Origin: Stenogyne calaminthoides
Lineage: Eukaryota; Streptophyta; Magnoliopsida; Lamiales; Lamiaceae
Direction: 5' to 3'
DNA length: 64,000 nt
Assembly: GCA_037126765.1 (NCBI GenBank)
Contig: JBBCBC010000001.1
Coordinates: forward strand, 35,634,804 to 35,698,803
This document shows positions 23,602 to 35,492 of this stretch, one piece after another (position 1 is the stretch's first letter; each line of letters starts with the position of its first letter). The notes beneath the pieces were generated by a model, which made no database searches, had not been told where the DNA came from, and saw nothing but the letters and a program-made list of their open reading frames with translations. Position numbers and translations under genes: made by a program.

Positions 23602-25174
23602 TGTTGGGAAATTTAGAGTTTTGATGAAATTTCTAAAACACATGTAATATGATCAATCAGACCTGTTAGATGACTGATATTTTTAATACCAGTTATAAGA
23701 TGACCAATTGATAATTATTGTATAGAACAACTGATGTATAAGATAGGTCACATTTTGAGGGGGAACTCAATATGTATAGGTCAGATCTAAAGACCAGCTG
23801 AGAACAAAAGATCAGCTGAAGTCCGACAGGCCAGAAGGCAAGGGAAAGACAGAAGATCAGACGATCTGATCAAGTCAGATGATCAGAGTGAAATGATGAA
23901 GCTCAAATTCAGAAGTACTGAAGATCAGATGACTACCAGAAGATCAGACTAGAAGACCTACATCAGCCGAGTCTGCTAATTGAGCTAAGACAACTGGCAC
24001 CAGAAGACTCTATCAGGTAGACTGATCAGTTGTAACTGATCAGGTCAGCTCACACCAGGTGGTAACTGATGTTTCACCAAGTCATACGTTGTTGATCTGA
24101 ACAAGAAGAATGTCAACTTTAGTTGGTAGAACAAACACTGAAAATTGTTTGTTTGTTAACCAATAAGAACAAGAAACGTATGAACGGAGCCTACAATACG
24201 GGATTTGGTGTTGCTTGGTCAAACGGCTATAAAAGACAACTATCCATGCTTTCGGCCATGCCGTCCCTGAAGCACGTCACATCAAATCCTACATACCTAC
24301 CAAATATAGCCGGGAATTCAAATTTCTCTCAAACGGCTCTTTGATTTCGAAGTCTATAAATATGGGATTACTCTTCAGAGTGAAAACACGGAAATTATCA
24401 AGAAGCTCATACTACAGCAAATTTTTCGCACGAAGAACACAACCTTGAAGATTATTTTCTAAGTGTTCATCCCATAGTTCTTAGCACAGAAATCTTATCC
24501 TCTAGCTGTTAGGCTACTTAAATACTAGGAAAGATTTCAAAGTTGGAACAAACAACAAATCTTACCCAAAACCCAAAGTTAGGTTAAGTTTGTTTAGAAG
24601 ATTTCGGATCAGGGTTTCTAGTTCGATTTAAGGATCGGTTGAGTGAGAGCTCTATAAATATCTGTTTGGTGTAATGTGTTGGACTAACATAATAATCTAA
24701 GTCCATTGGTTAATTTGGTTAAGTTGGTGCCCCTTGTGTGATAGGAAAAGAGTGGACGTAGGGACCGGTTGTCCTAACCACTATAAATCTTGTGTGCATT
24801 TACCGTTTGATTAACTGCTTTACACTATTGCACACAACTTGATTAAATCTGCATACATATTCTCGAAGTTAGGATCAACTAGCACCAAAATCGATCGATC
24901 GATTGACTCCATAGTCATCGATTGAAAATAACCGAATTTGATTTGTTATAAACTGGTTTTTCACACGGGTATAAACTAGCTTCCGCACAATCAGTTAAAC
25001 TGATAGAAGCCGAACCGATCTCCCTCGACAATCGAAGTTGATATCATCAAACCGATTCACTTGCACTGATCGGGCAAATTGCAATCACACCCGATCCGCA
25101 CGAAAAAAGTTTTTCGTATATATTCACCCTCCCTCTAGACTTCGCCCTCACGAAAACCCGCTTAAGGACCTACA
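23602..25174 (+). repeat. 5' LTR of Copia element 1
   Basis: 1573 bp. TATA box TATAAATA at 24355-24362, with the transcription start probably about 30 bp on. The last 300 bp differ from the 3' LTR mostly where that copy has CTGAT/CAGAT and this one has CGAT. Confidence 0.93.
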
Positions 25175-25176
25175 AG

Positions 25177-25188
25177 TGGTATCAGAGC
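25177..25188 (+). promoter_or_regulatory. primer binding site, initiator-Met tRNA
   Basis: TGGTATCAGAGC, 2 bp after the 5' LTR: the sequence complementary to the 3' end of plant initiator-Met tRNA, where minus-strand DNA synthesis begins. Confidence 0.93.
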
Positions 25189-25310
25189 GGTGGTTCTCCA
25201 GACCACTGGCTTTGAATATCATCGGTTCTTGAGGAAGAACCTTTGTGGTCACTTGAACTGATCTTGGAAAACCTTTACAAATCTCATTTGTTTTCAAACA
25301 CACGATCAAC

Positions 25311-27319
25311 ATGGATAATACTTCGGGTATGTATCATGATTTGCCTAAATTTTCAATTGATGAGTATGCAGACTGGACGATATACATGAGCAACCATCTG
25401 GGATCAATAAGCAACAGGATGATGGAAGTTCTTGAATGAGGACCCATCATCATCTATCATGACAACCCAGGTGTTGAAGGTGATCCAGATTTTGCAGTTG
25501 GAAGTCTTGTCAGAAAGAGTCCCGCCCTGATAGATGCTGAAGAGAGAAAGTTGTACACTCTGGATACGATAACCAGGCACATAATCATGAAGACCATGGA
25601 CAAGATAACCAGAGAAAAGATAAAGTATCTCAAGACAGCCAAACAGATGTGGGATGCGCTTGCTGAAATGTGTGTAGGAAATGATCTGATTAAAGATAGC
25701 AGACTGCAAGCTGAACTGGTGAAATTTGAGAAACTTAAGATGTTACCAAATGAAACCATCAATGAGCTCGATGGAAGATCACCATATCAGTTAACAAGCT
25801 TTGGGAACTTGGACGAGAGATGTCAGATAAAGACATAAATTACAAGATCTTGAGATCTCTGACTAAGAAGTGGGATATGAAAGTCATCAGAATAAAGGAT
25901 TGTCAAGATATTGCCAAGATGAAGCCAAGCAACCTTGTTCTCGAGTCTTAAAGCCCATGAGTTCGATCGATCGAAAGAGGGCAAGAAGAAGAAGACGAAG
26001 TCACTCTTTGAAGCCACACCGCCACATCAAAATCAACAGATTCAAAGCGGCAAAGATCAACTCAAAGTCTATCAAACCAATTGGAAATATTATAAGCCAA
26101 AATCAAAGTTATTGCTTTTGCTAACGAGAAAACTTGAAAAATCTAACATTCAACTTGGCAAGTATCGTAGATTTTACAGGATTATCAAAACAAAGAGAGG
26201 AAGAGATAGGAGGTCACCGACGAGATCTCCGAAAGGACCAGATCGATGGCCGAAGAGATGATCACAGAAAAGGATCGCAGAGAAGATAAGAAAAGAGATG
26301 ATCGGTCCGATGAAAGAAGAGACAACAGATTCGAGAGAAGAAATTTCGACATAATCAAGGTAAGTCACCGACAGATTCTCTGATTTTAATGACTCACCCC
26401 GGAAGAAGAAGTTCCGTGGATCGTGGAGCATGTTTCAATCAGGAGAAACCAGTCATTATTCTGACAGATTGCCCGCACGACACCAAAAGAAAGAGAAGAG
26501 AAGCGAGAGAGCAACGCTATAGAGACAGAAAGCCATGGATGCTTGTCGCCGAAATTGATGATTCTTATCCGCTTTCCGAGGATTCAAAGCTACTCATCCG
26601 TAGAAGATTTCGCTTTGATAAGCAACGCCGATGATTTCTACCACTACGATGATCTCGCTATTCTCTTCGATGATAAAATCATCTAGATGGCTAAGGAGGA
26701 AGACCAATCTGAGGTAACCTCTAAACCTTCTGCTCTTTCAGTTTCCACACCAGCTATGATTAGAACACCTGCTGGAGAGTTTGACTTGCAGCTCTATTCT
26801 GAGCAATTGCTTGATGATCTCTCTAACGCAGTAGACACTTATACGATAGTGGAAGCCGAAAACGATAAGCTAAGGATTGAAAATTCTCGAATTGTTAAGG
26901 AAAATTTGTCGAAAGAAAGGTGAACTAAAATCACCAAGTCGCCGAAGATAACTGAAGAACTGAAAGTTCTGAAAGTTAATTCTTTTGATCAGGAGAAGCA
27001 GATTAAGGAACAGCTAGCTATCAATAAACATCAAGCTGATGATTTTAAAATCTTACAAGCTAAGTTTGATGAACTCTTCCGACTACATGAGAGTCTGAAA
27101 TTAACTGAGGATAGTTTACGTAAGAAAATACAGGTTTTCACGAAATCTTCGAAAACCGTTCAAGATATGAACAACTATTTTCGAACGACAATTAATAAGA
27201 AGGGAATTGGGTATGAAAACCCTTCTATATCCTCAAAAGCCCCGTCTGATTCACTTCAAAAAGGTGTAATCAAACGAGTTTCTGTTAAAGATACAAATAA
27301 AGCTAAAATCAGACGATAA
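25311..27319 (+). pseudogene. Copia gag with C-terminal coiled-coil extension, broken
   Basis: Starts at ATG 25311 (MDNTSGMYHDLPKFSIDEY). The UBN2-type gag core follows (ITREKIKYLKTAKQMWDALAE, about 25551-25760). An in-frame TGA at 25436-25438 stands where a Trp is plausible. Frame shifts then occur at about 25770, 25810 and 25920; the region is rich in CGAT, so some may be sequencing error. A CCHC knuckle is degenerate (CFNQEKPV..TDC, near 26430). From 26687 to 27319 the chain is acidic and then a coiled coil (EAENDKLRIENSRIVKE...), the Sirevirus type of extended gag. Gag forms the particle that packages the RNA. Confidence 0.8.
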
Positions 27320-27547
27320 GGGGGAACAAACCCGACTCAACAGTAAAAGCGGATGCCTAATCGAAAAGGGAAATGAAATGGACTCAATCGATCAAACATC
27401 ACCGAGAATCAACGAAGAACCCAGTTCTTACGAAGAGACCTCAACACGATCACCAGACAGGTATCGGAAGAGACAACCTCTAAAGGAAATCGATCCAAAA
27501 CCTAATCAGTCAAGTCAACCTAACAGTGTAAGTCAAGGATAAACTAA

Positions 27548-28154
27548 ATGAAACCAGATATGCCAATAAGATATGAATCTTTTAATGGTAGCAGTCGTAC
27601 CTACCCTTATAATCAGAAACTTAGGGCTGCTGCACCTGAGCCCCACTGGGTTAAAAGAAGACAAACTGCAAGGAAAAATCCCAAGTCTTCTGATTCACCC
27701 AAGACTCGCACAAATAATCATACTGATCAAAATGCATATGAAGAGATGTATGATTATGTAGATGTTAATGGGAGACAAATCAGGCCTTCTGATCTATCTG
27801 ATTACAATATAAGTGTCCTGTTTGTATGGATCCCTAAAACTAACTCTAACCCCTCAGGACCCACTCCTAAAGGGGTACCTAAAACCTGAGTTGATTGCAG
27901 GTTCGCGTGGGTTTGGCCAACAAAGGAGGTGTACAAGCAACTATCTGGTACATAGATAGTGGATGCTCAAGGCATATGACTGGAAGCAAACATCTCCTTA
28001 GCTCTTATTCAGAACAAGAAGTACCAGTTCAACCGGTACCTGATGCACAGAAAATGGATCAGCTAAGTATCAAAGAAAAAAGGATCCAACACGTAATAAA
28101 GTGTATATTCGGATCTTGGCGATTCACCAGTCAATCAAACCCTAAGGTACGATA
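27548..28154 (+). pseudogene. Copia protease region
   Basis: The aspartic protease active site WYIDSGCSRHMTG is at about 27945-27985 (D-S-G triad). A frame break separates it from the upstream gag-pro linker (27548-27889). The chain ends shortly after SKHLLSSY with an unrelated tail, and the GAG_pre-integrase and integrase domains that should follow are missing. Confidence 0.8.
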
Positions 28155-28479
28155 ATCTGTCAATGAAGAAGGTTTGTGCAATTTGAGACAAAGATAAACC
28201 AATCATCGATTAGGGGGAACACTGAAGTTCCTACGAGACGTAAATCGACATGATGAGTCCAACATCAGCTGAGACTTGTCCATGCCAAGTGGATCATAAT
28301 TCTGCACCACTCCCAATCACTAGTAATGAACTACTATCAGAAGAGGATGATGTTCTCCAAACTGATGCAAATCAGAAAAGAAGGACACAGGTAACCCGGT
28401 CATCCAACCGATCCGATCATCGAGACCCATCCGATAGAGTCAAAACTAGACATCGATTAGTGAAAGTGTCATGTATTGT

Positions 28480-30059
28480 TGTTATCTCCGTCTTTGAAGG
28501 AACCAATCAAGTAGAAGAAGCTCTACAAGATGCAAACCGGATTCTAGCCATGCAAGAAGAACTGAACAGTTTGAAAGGAATCGGGTTTTGAAATCGGTGG
28601 ATGCACCAACCCATCAAGATGTGATTGGCACAAAGTGGGTATTCAAGAACAAGAGAGATGAGAATAATGTCATAACAAGAAATAAGGCAAGACTTGTTGC
28701 TAAGGGGTATTCACAATCAGAAGGAATTGATTATGATGAGACCTTTGCACCAGTCGCTCGCCTGGAAGCCATTCGGCTATTTTTGGCATATCTTTGCCCA
28801 GAGGGTTTATTGTGTATCGATGGATGTAAAGAGTGCATTCTTAAACGGGGGTACTAGCCGAGGAAGTTTATGTTGAACAACCTCCGGGCTTTGAAAAAAG
28901 CGACCCAGTGTACCGTTTAAGAAAAAAACTCTTTATGGTTCAAACAAGCTCCTCGAGCTTGGTATGATACACTCTCTCGATTCTTGATAGACGGTGGCTT
29001 CACTAAAGGAATAGTGGATGTAACCTTATTCGAGAATAGAAGATGGAGAAGACATTACGATGGTTCGATTTATGTGGATGACATCATCTTCGGATCTCCC
29101 AACAAGAGTTTATGTGATAAATTCACAAAGTCGATGCAAGGGAAGTTCGAGATGTCCATGACGGTCGATGAGTTACTTTACGGGTTTACAAGTTAAGCAA
29201 AGTCTGTATGGATATTCATCTCGCGGATTTAAGTACACTAGGAGTTTATTGGCTAAGTTTGGAGTTCAAAACCGTAAGGAAGCCGAATTCCTATGATGAC
29301 CGGATTCAAGATGGATCCAGATGAGAATGGTCGAAAAACTAATCGAAAAGAATATAGGGCTCTCATTAGATCTTTACTATACCGACCGCCAGCAGCCGGA
29401 TATCACTTTTGGCAAGAGGTGTATGTGCGATTTCGTGGAAATCCAATGCAAAGCCACACGGAAGCAAATTAAGCGATTCTTAAGTATCTCAAGGGACAAG
29501 AAACCTTGGTTTATTTTATCCATCGATGATAATCTAGAGCTTAGTGGGTATTCTCGATTCGATTATGGAGGTTGCGTAGTGACAGAAGTCAACCTCGGTA
29601 CATGTCGGGTTTTAGGTAGTAAAAAAAGATCTCGTGGTTTTCAAAGAAGCGGACATCGATTCAAGACATCTACTATGAAGAAGAATATATGGTCAAGCGG
29701 AAGTTTGTTCCCCATCGCTTTCGCTTAGTCGGAAATGAGGATTATAACATTGTAGCTAAGAACGTATCTATATTCGTGGCGATGAATAGTCTATTGCAAT
29801 CACTCAGAATCCTGTTCTACATACAAGATGCAAGCATGTGGATGTCAGACACCACTTTATAAGAGATCATGTTGAAAAGAAGAATATCAGAATGGAAAAG
29901 ATCCATACTGATAAACAAAAAGCTGATATTTTAACCAAGCCACTAGCTGAGATCAGATTCATAGATTTATGCAATGAGCTAGGGCTTCTGGATCTTGGAG
30001 AAAATTCACCAGAAATGTTTGGTGGACTGATCTCCAGAACCAACTGGTTAAGAGACTAA
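28480..30059 (+). pseudogene. Copia reverse transcriptase and RNase H, broken
   Basis: RT begins with [20 protein letters not shown] (about 28515), then [14 protein letters not shown] (28630), [20 protein letters not shown] (28690), [10 protein letters not shown] (about 28820) and the catalytic YVDDIIFGSPN (29070-29105). RNase H is recognisable as GYSRFDYGGC (about 29548) and ends with KHVDVRHHFIRDHVEKKNI and KADILTKPL at 29838-30059. The pieces are in three frames. Many breaks fall in CGAT-rich sequence and may be artefacts; the final RNase H part is cleanly open. The protein would copy the element's RNA into DNA. Confidence 0.85.
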
Positions 30060-30136
30060 CCAGGTTAAGAGGAATCAGTTGAGTTAGGTATCTCAACTGA
30101 CCAGAAGATCAGTCAAGAAACTGATATGAGAAGGCT

Positions 30137-30230
30137 TTATCAGATTAAAGGAACTGATCAGATTAAAGAATTATCAGATTAAAGGAACTGATCAGATTAA
30201 AGAATTATCAGATTAAAGGAACTGATCAGG
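30137..30230 (+). repeat. 34-bp tandem repeat, 2.8 copies
   Basis: The unit TTATCAGATTAAAGGAACTG plus ATCAGATTAAAGAA is repeated exactly at 30137, 30171 and 30205 (last copy partial), directly after the pol stop at 30059. Confidence 0.9.
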
Positions 30231-30339
30231 TTGGTTGTTTTATACTTTGTAAGTCGATTAAGTTATGTTCAAAAAGCAAGTTGTATAAGATTAAGGCTAC
30301 AAATCGCATAAGAAAGTAGAGACAACACAACAATGGAAT

Positions 30340-31129
30340 AATAGAAATTTTCATTGATAAAGACCCGGAGGTCAGATTTACATTACAAGTTACAAGTACA
30401 AAAGGACCCGGAGGTCAGAACATAAACCATAAACCGTAAACCCTAAACCTAACCCTAGAAGGGGGGGAGAGAGGCTTTAAAGATTTTAAAGTCTGATGCT
30501 CCCATTTTCCCCCACTTAACCCTAAATGGGGTGTGAGAGGCTTTGAAATAATCCTAAAGCCACCCTCAGAGCTTCGGAGTGAGGAGCGAGAGCGGAATTG
30601 AAGGATTCCTAAGCCAGGAGCCCCTAGTCCTAAAATCAATGGGCTCTCCAGCTGTTAAATGGGACACAAGTGCCAAAGATGTGGTCCAAAGACCATATGG
30701 CCACAAGTGTCGCATGTAAATATTGAGTTTGATATATGATGATCAGCTGTTATCTGATCAAAATCGGATACCAAACTCATGTTTTGTATCAGACTGAGTC
30801 TGTTGATGCTAATTCCGTCATCTCGATAGGCACACAAGGTGTATACGGTTAGGAGAAGTGTCTTCTCATTTGCTGTAGCAAATCCGCCGCCTCGGTGGTA
30901 GAGAAGCTTGGCAATAATTGTATGTGTAATCTTCGATGATGACGAAAGCAGTAATAAGGGACTCCCAGGGTTGATTTGAGAAGCTGAATTCATTTGAAAC
31001 GGGTTAAAGGTTTTTGTCGGAAGTTTCACCGGAAATAAGGGTTCATCAGAAAACATGGAGTATAAGATAAATAAAGAAGATGAATGGTTTATGTTGTGTT
31101 GATTGCCTAAAACCCCAGATCCTTTTATA
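30340..31129 (-). promoter_or_regulatory. antisense transcription unit inside Copia element 1
   Basis: Read on the minus strand: TATAAAAG (31122-31129), about 60 bp of leader, ATG 31056, a 133-codon ORF, then about 310 bp of trailer ending in an AATGAAAATTTC word and T-rich sequence near 30340-30360 that would suit plant poly(A) addition. The trailer has a duplicated GACCTCCGGGTC. The order of signals is that of a small host-type gene and not of the retrotransposon's own sense transcript. Confidence 0.5.
30655..31056 (-). CDS. unknown 133-aa antisense protein with a Cys/His tail
   Basis: I do not recognise this protein. The ATG at 31056 is chosen because it is the first one after the TATA box; the frame is open further upstream to 31353, but that lies across the promoter. 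The N-terminal third is Pro/Ser-rich (LLLLSSSSK). The middle has LLYHRGGGFATANEKTLLLT. The last 20 residues contain CDTCGH, then GPHLWHLC, a CxxC...HxxHxC arrangement that could bind zinc. There is no transmembrane segment or signal peptide. It lies between RNase H and the long 3' ORF, on the opposite strand. Extra antisense ORFs are known in some plant LTR elements (Tat-type Gypsy), but I know none that matches. Confidence 0.5.
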   Translation of the reverse strand: MFSDEPLFPVKLPTKTFNPFQMNSASQINPGSPLLLLSSSSKITHTIIAKLLYHRGGGFATANEKTLLLTVYTLCAYRDDGISINRLSLIQNMSLVSDFDQITADHHISNSIFTCDTCGHMVFGPHLWHLCPI

Positions 31130-31957
31130 GAAGAAAAGCAGGGGTATAGGTGCAAATTTAATTTCTCAAGACCCTTAAGAGAAATCTGCACCACAAGGAC
31201 AGCGCGTAGGAAACACGCGACTGATGATTGGATAAGCTTACGGCGATTGATATCCCAAAGTATCCAGACTATTATTACGAATGTCAAATCGTGCCGACTT
31301 AGGGAACCGAGACGAATCTCCGATTTTCCAAGACTAAGTTTTGGCGGTAACACTTATTCCAAGAATTGACTTGTCTGAGTAGAATTAGATTAGATCAACT
31401 GAAATCTGATTAGATAAGAGACTGATCAGATGAGGAAGATCAGTTGAGTATGATACCTCAACAAATCAGATAAATCAGTCAATAAGTAATCAGAAATAAC
31501 AGTTGAAGGGGGAACTACAACTGATCAGGGAGGATCAGAAAAGGGAATATCAGACTCAAAGTGGAGCGGATCAGTTAAAAGGGGCAGTTAGGAAATTATA
31601 AGGATTGGGCAGAAAACTAAGATCAACAAGTGGTACAGACAGACTTCAAGTGGTATTGACTGATTACAATATCAGTCAACCAGATACGCAATTCTGTTTC
31701 CTTGTTTACTGTTTACATATATGAAATTATCTGATAATATTTGCCTTTACTGTACACATACTTTTGTGACGCATACCCTGCAAATTATTTAATGCGGACG
31801 TGGGGTATATTTATTAAATGCTACTAAATGTGTTTTTAAATCCAAAAAGGTAATCGTGTGTGCATATCCTGACCGCACGATCAAAACCGCTCAATCTGGA
31901 TCATTTATCTTTTTCAAACGTTTGATCTTCTAGTCTCGATTTTTCCTCCTTCCTTTT
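31130..31957. promoter_or_regulatory. divergent promoter region between antisense and long 3' ORF units
   Basis: 828 bp bounded by TATAAAAG on the minus strand (31122-31129) and TTTTTATAAG on the plus strand (TATAAG 31958-31963). No ORF of note inside. The right part (31860-31950) has CCGCACGATCAAAACCGC-like and pyrimidine-rich sequence as in plant gene promoters. Confidence 0.45.
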
Positions 31958-32293
31958 TATAAGCTTCATCAAAACCCTACCAGAATACTTTTCTCAAAAA
32001 TTCTTGCGATTTATTCTCTGCAAACTCACAATTATCTTTCTGCGATTCAAAGTGTTCTTACGATTCAACCTGTTTCAAAATCGAAAAGCAAAAATCTGGT
32101 AATTTCTGGTTATTTGATGAATTACTTTCTTAAAATCCATTGAACATATAGATTACGTCTATTTATGTTATCCTGTGTTATGCCTTATCATTTCTTGATA
32201 TCCGTATATATTCATCGATTACTAGGTCTGATAATCAATATATAATATCTTTATGGTTATGCACAAATTTTAATCGAGTCTATCTTATTGTAG
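31958..32293 (+). promoter_or_regulatory. TATA box, leader and 5'-UTR intron of the long 3' ORF
   Basis: TATAAG at 31958 is followed by a C/T- and A-rich leader to 32098. A donor CTG/GTAATTT at 32099 and an acceptor TTATTGTAG at 32293 would remove 195 AT-rich bases and place the ATG (32294) at the very start of the second exon. This would let the 3' ORF be expressed apart from gag-pol. Confidence 0.5.
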
Positions 32294-35200
32294 ATGGCCA
32301 CTCACGGAATGGGCAAAATTATGTGTAACTATGTGGATTTGGCAACCAAAATTGTTGAAGACAAATTTGTAAGGTTTGGTGTTACACGGGATCCAGAATC
32401 AATGGAGGTGGAACAAATTCTGAGGAAGGGTGGTCTCGAAAAATATTGTGCTGCTCACTGCAATCCAGTAATGTAGTATGAAGCACTGGAATTCTTGAGG
32501 AATTTGAAGGTTGATGAGGAGAATCCTGGACACGAACTGATATCTTCAGTAAATGGAGAGGAGATCAGACTTACAAATGATGATATATCTCGACTGTTCA
32601 ACCCAACCAAAGGAAAAATCTCTTCTGCTCACTACAGGGAGAATGAAGACGAACTGATCACGAATGAACTCTTCAGAGAGGCTGATAAACACCAGACTGT
32701 AGGCTTTGTCAGGCCTATGTTGAAAAGGAAATACCGTCTATTGTTTGACATTCTGTCAAAAATAATCATGGGTATCTCGTTCAGCCTAGATGGATTAACA
32801 ACTGTAAAAATGTATAGTATGGCTGCTATTATCGATGAAGCCAAAAATATTAATTGGCATGGTTTTCTGAAAGCTCTTCTGCCCCAAGAACATGACAAGT
32901 ATGGAGTTAGTGAACAGAGACAAGTCTATCTGAAGAAGAGAATCAGCAATCTCAACAAAGTTACAATCATTCTGAAGGACAAGATGCCCAATGCTGAATG
33001 GGATCAGAACGGACTGAAGTCCTACAAGGCCTTTCTCTCAACCACAACTGTCAACTATGGGCCATCAGATGATGATATGCGGCCCACCCCCCCTAAGACT
33101 AAGAAAGGGAAAAACAAGGAGGCAACTACGTCTACAACTGATGCTCCTCAAAAGAAGAAGAGAAAACTGGTAAAGGCTCAGGAGAAGAGGCCAAAGAAGG
33201 TAAAACATGCCGCCATGACTCTTTTTCTGGAAGACGAGTCAGATGAAGAAGGAGTGCCAGATCAACCTGATGCGCAACAGAGATCTGCTGAAACATCAGA
33301 TAGGCAGACTTCTCAAGCTGAGAGCTCGCCAGAACAATCTGAGGGAAGAGAAAGGGACGAACGATCTCCTTCACCTCAATATCGCGCTGATTCACCACTC
33401 AGACTTCTAGCTGCTGAGCATATCTCTCCTTCTCCTTCACATGCTCGTAAACCTGAAAGTTCACCAGTTTGCGAACCAGTAAGATCACCTGCTACAGAAC
33501 CAGACACACTTGCTCCTACAGCAGAACCTCTGCAGATTCAGCCAATCAGCCAACATCCAGCTACTCAGACGCCACCAGAACCCTCTACATCTCATCAACC
33601 GGAACCTGATCGATCTGAACAGGTGATTCCTGAGTCCAGATCATCCAAGACCATCACAGGGAAAATGGTCAGAATGAGAATTGAACGCGATATTGATGAG
33701 TTGTATCCAGAGTTGGAAGCCCATCCTGTTATTCGGGAAGAAGTAATGGAGATCCTCACCTGGAAAGATCTCCGTTTGAAGAACTTCTCAGATTTCATGA
33801 TCATTATTGAACAGATGGGAGGTGCTGATGCATTCGCAGATTTTGATTTCGACATGAAGAAATCTGCTCAGGTAGGATCACCAACTGAACTGATAACTGT
33901 TGAAGCGATCAAACCTCTGATCCACAGAAAGCTGGGAATAATTGAACAAGATGAACTGGAGACTGCTGAAGAAACTCCTAAGGAAGATGATCCTAAGGAA
34001 GATGATCCTATGAAGGATGTGGGAGTTGCCGATGATGGTGCAACTGGTGCTGCAGGTCATGACCAGCCACTGGAGGCGCAAACAACTGGAAATGATGCAA
34101 AATATTCCTGCAACACACATCACCACTGATCAACTTCAGGAGATCAGATCTTGTTTTAAAGATCTTCTGAAAGAAGAAGTTGAGGGAGTGTTGACTAATG
34201 AACTTAGCAACACAATAGCTGATCAGAGGCAAATTGGCCTCAAAGAGATAGCGGATCAACGGGAATTGGTTAATTCCCAGATTGAAGCAATCAAAGATCA
34301 GTTCTCTCAAACCGTGACCAACCTGACTGCTGAATTTAAGAAGACAGTTGACGACAAGTTAGTCCAGGTTGAGCAACAACAAGTTTCTCTTCTGATGGTC
34401 ACAGAAAAGCTTGAAATGACTGAAGAAAAACTTGATAAACTCATTCTTACCCTCTCTACTGCCGTTGAATCTGTCAAGAATGAGCTGATCTCAAAGATTC
34501 AAAATCTATCTACTCAAGCTCAAGGTTTATCTGTTGAAGATCTTAACAAGGCCATATCAGTCAGCTTTGGATCTCTGACTTCCCACCTCAATGCTCTTTT
34601 TGATCAAACCAAAAAGGGGGAAGGACAGGTTGAGAAACCAACTGACTTCATCAGAACAACAAAAGAACTGATTCAGACAGTTGAATCCTATGGCCAGAGA
34701 CTAGACCATCTGGATTTGTTTGCTAATGAAATTTCTGGGAAGATGGAGAAGTCAAAGGTAAGAAAGTTAGCTGCGGGTGCTGGGACATCAAAACATGTAC
34801 CAGCCACTCAGACTAAGAGAGTCACGAGAAACACAGCTAGCCAGATACAGACCGATAAGGAACTGGCTGAGAAACTGTCTAAGGAGAAGATTGCTGAAGA
34901 AGCTCGACTGACTAAGGAGCAGATTGCTGAAGAAGCTCGAATTAGTGAAGAAGAAAGAAGAGCAGAAAAATTGGCAGAGGCAGAAGATCTGAAAAAGAAA
35001 TACAGATCGAGGGCAAAGAAAGGCAAAGTCGCAAAATCTGGGCCAGAACCTCAGTTGCCAGCAAGAGTTGATGAAATCATTCCGAAAACTGCTGCTCATG
35101 CTGATAGGTTCGAGGAATGGAATAAGATCAGAAGTGAATGGCTTCTGGATGCATTTGTTCTGGACCTTGTGCCACAAGAAGAATCACCAGGTGCAGAATT

Positions 35201-35492
35201 TCTCAACTGGTTGGAGAACAAGCACCCAAATTTTCTGAAATATCTGGAAAATGAGGCCAGAGTAATCAATGTGAGAATATCTCGTCAAGAGTATGACGTG
35301 ATGGACTACTCGAAGAAGGCAGATGACTCATTTGACAGACTGGCATTTCAAAGGTTATATTTTGACATCCTGAACAAAGCTCGCATAACTGATCCTCAGC
35401 AGATCAATGATGTCAAATGGAAGCTATACCGGATATTCAACATTCCTCAGGATCAAGAAGAAATGCCAGAGGGATATAAGCCAAGAGATTAA
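32294..35492 (+). pseudogene. long extra 3' ORF of Copia element 1 (envelope position), about 1060 codons
   Basis: Open from ATG 32294 except for one TAG (32474-32476, where Trp is likely), to TGA at 34127-34129; the next frame, starting in the overlap (34017 on) and running to 35492, carries on the same protein, so one frame shift near 34090-34130 separates the halves. Order: N-terminal block with RKYRLLFDILSKIIMGISFS (about residue 135); a Lys-rich then Pro/Ser/Glu-rich region; DIDELYPELEAHP; a long coiled coil (34180-34500 and 34840-35000, with KEQIAEEAR and similar repeats); a C-terminal block with HPNFLKYLE and YRIFNIPQ. No transmembrane helix is evident, unlike a true envelope. A homologous ORF occurs in element 2. 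Function unknown; RNA- or cytoskeleton-binding scaffold is a guess. Confidence 0.7.

Noticed and set aside
25177..25188. tRNA-Met-like sequence TGGTATCAGAGC (also at 43523 and 53766)
   Set aside because: These are primer binding sites complementary to the tRNA 3' end, not tRNA genes; no cloverleaf surrounds them.
32294..35492. Calling the long 3' ORF a true envelope gene
   Set aside because: No signal peptide or transmembrane helix is visible in either element; position alone is not enough.
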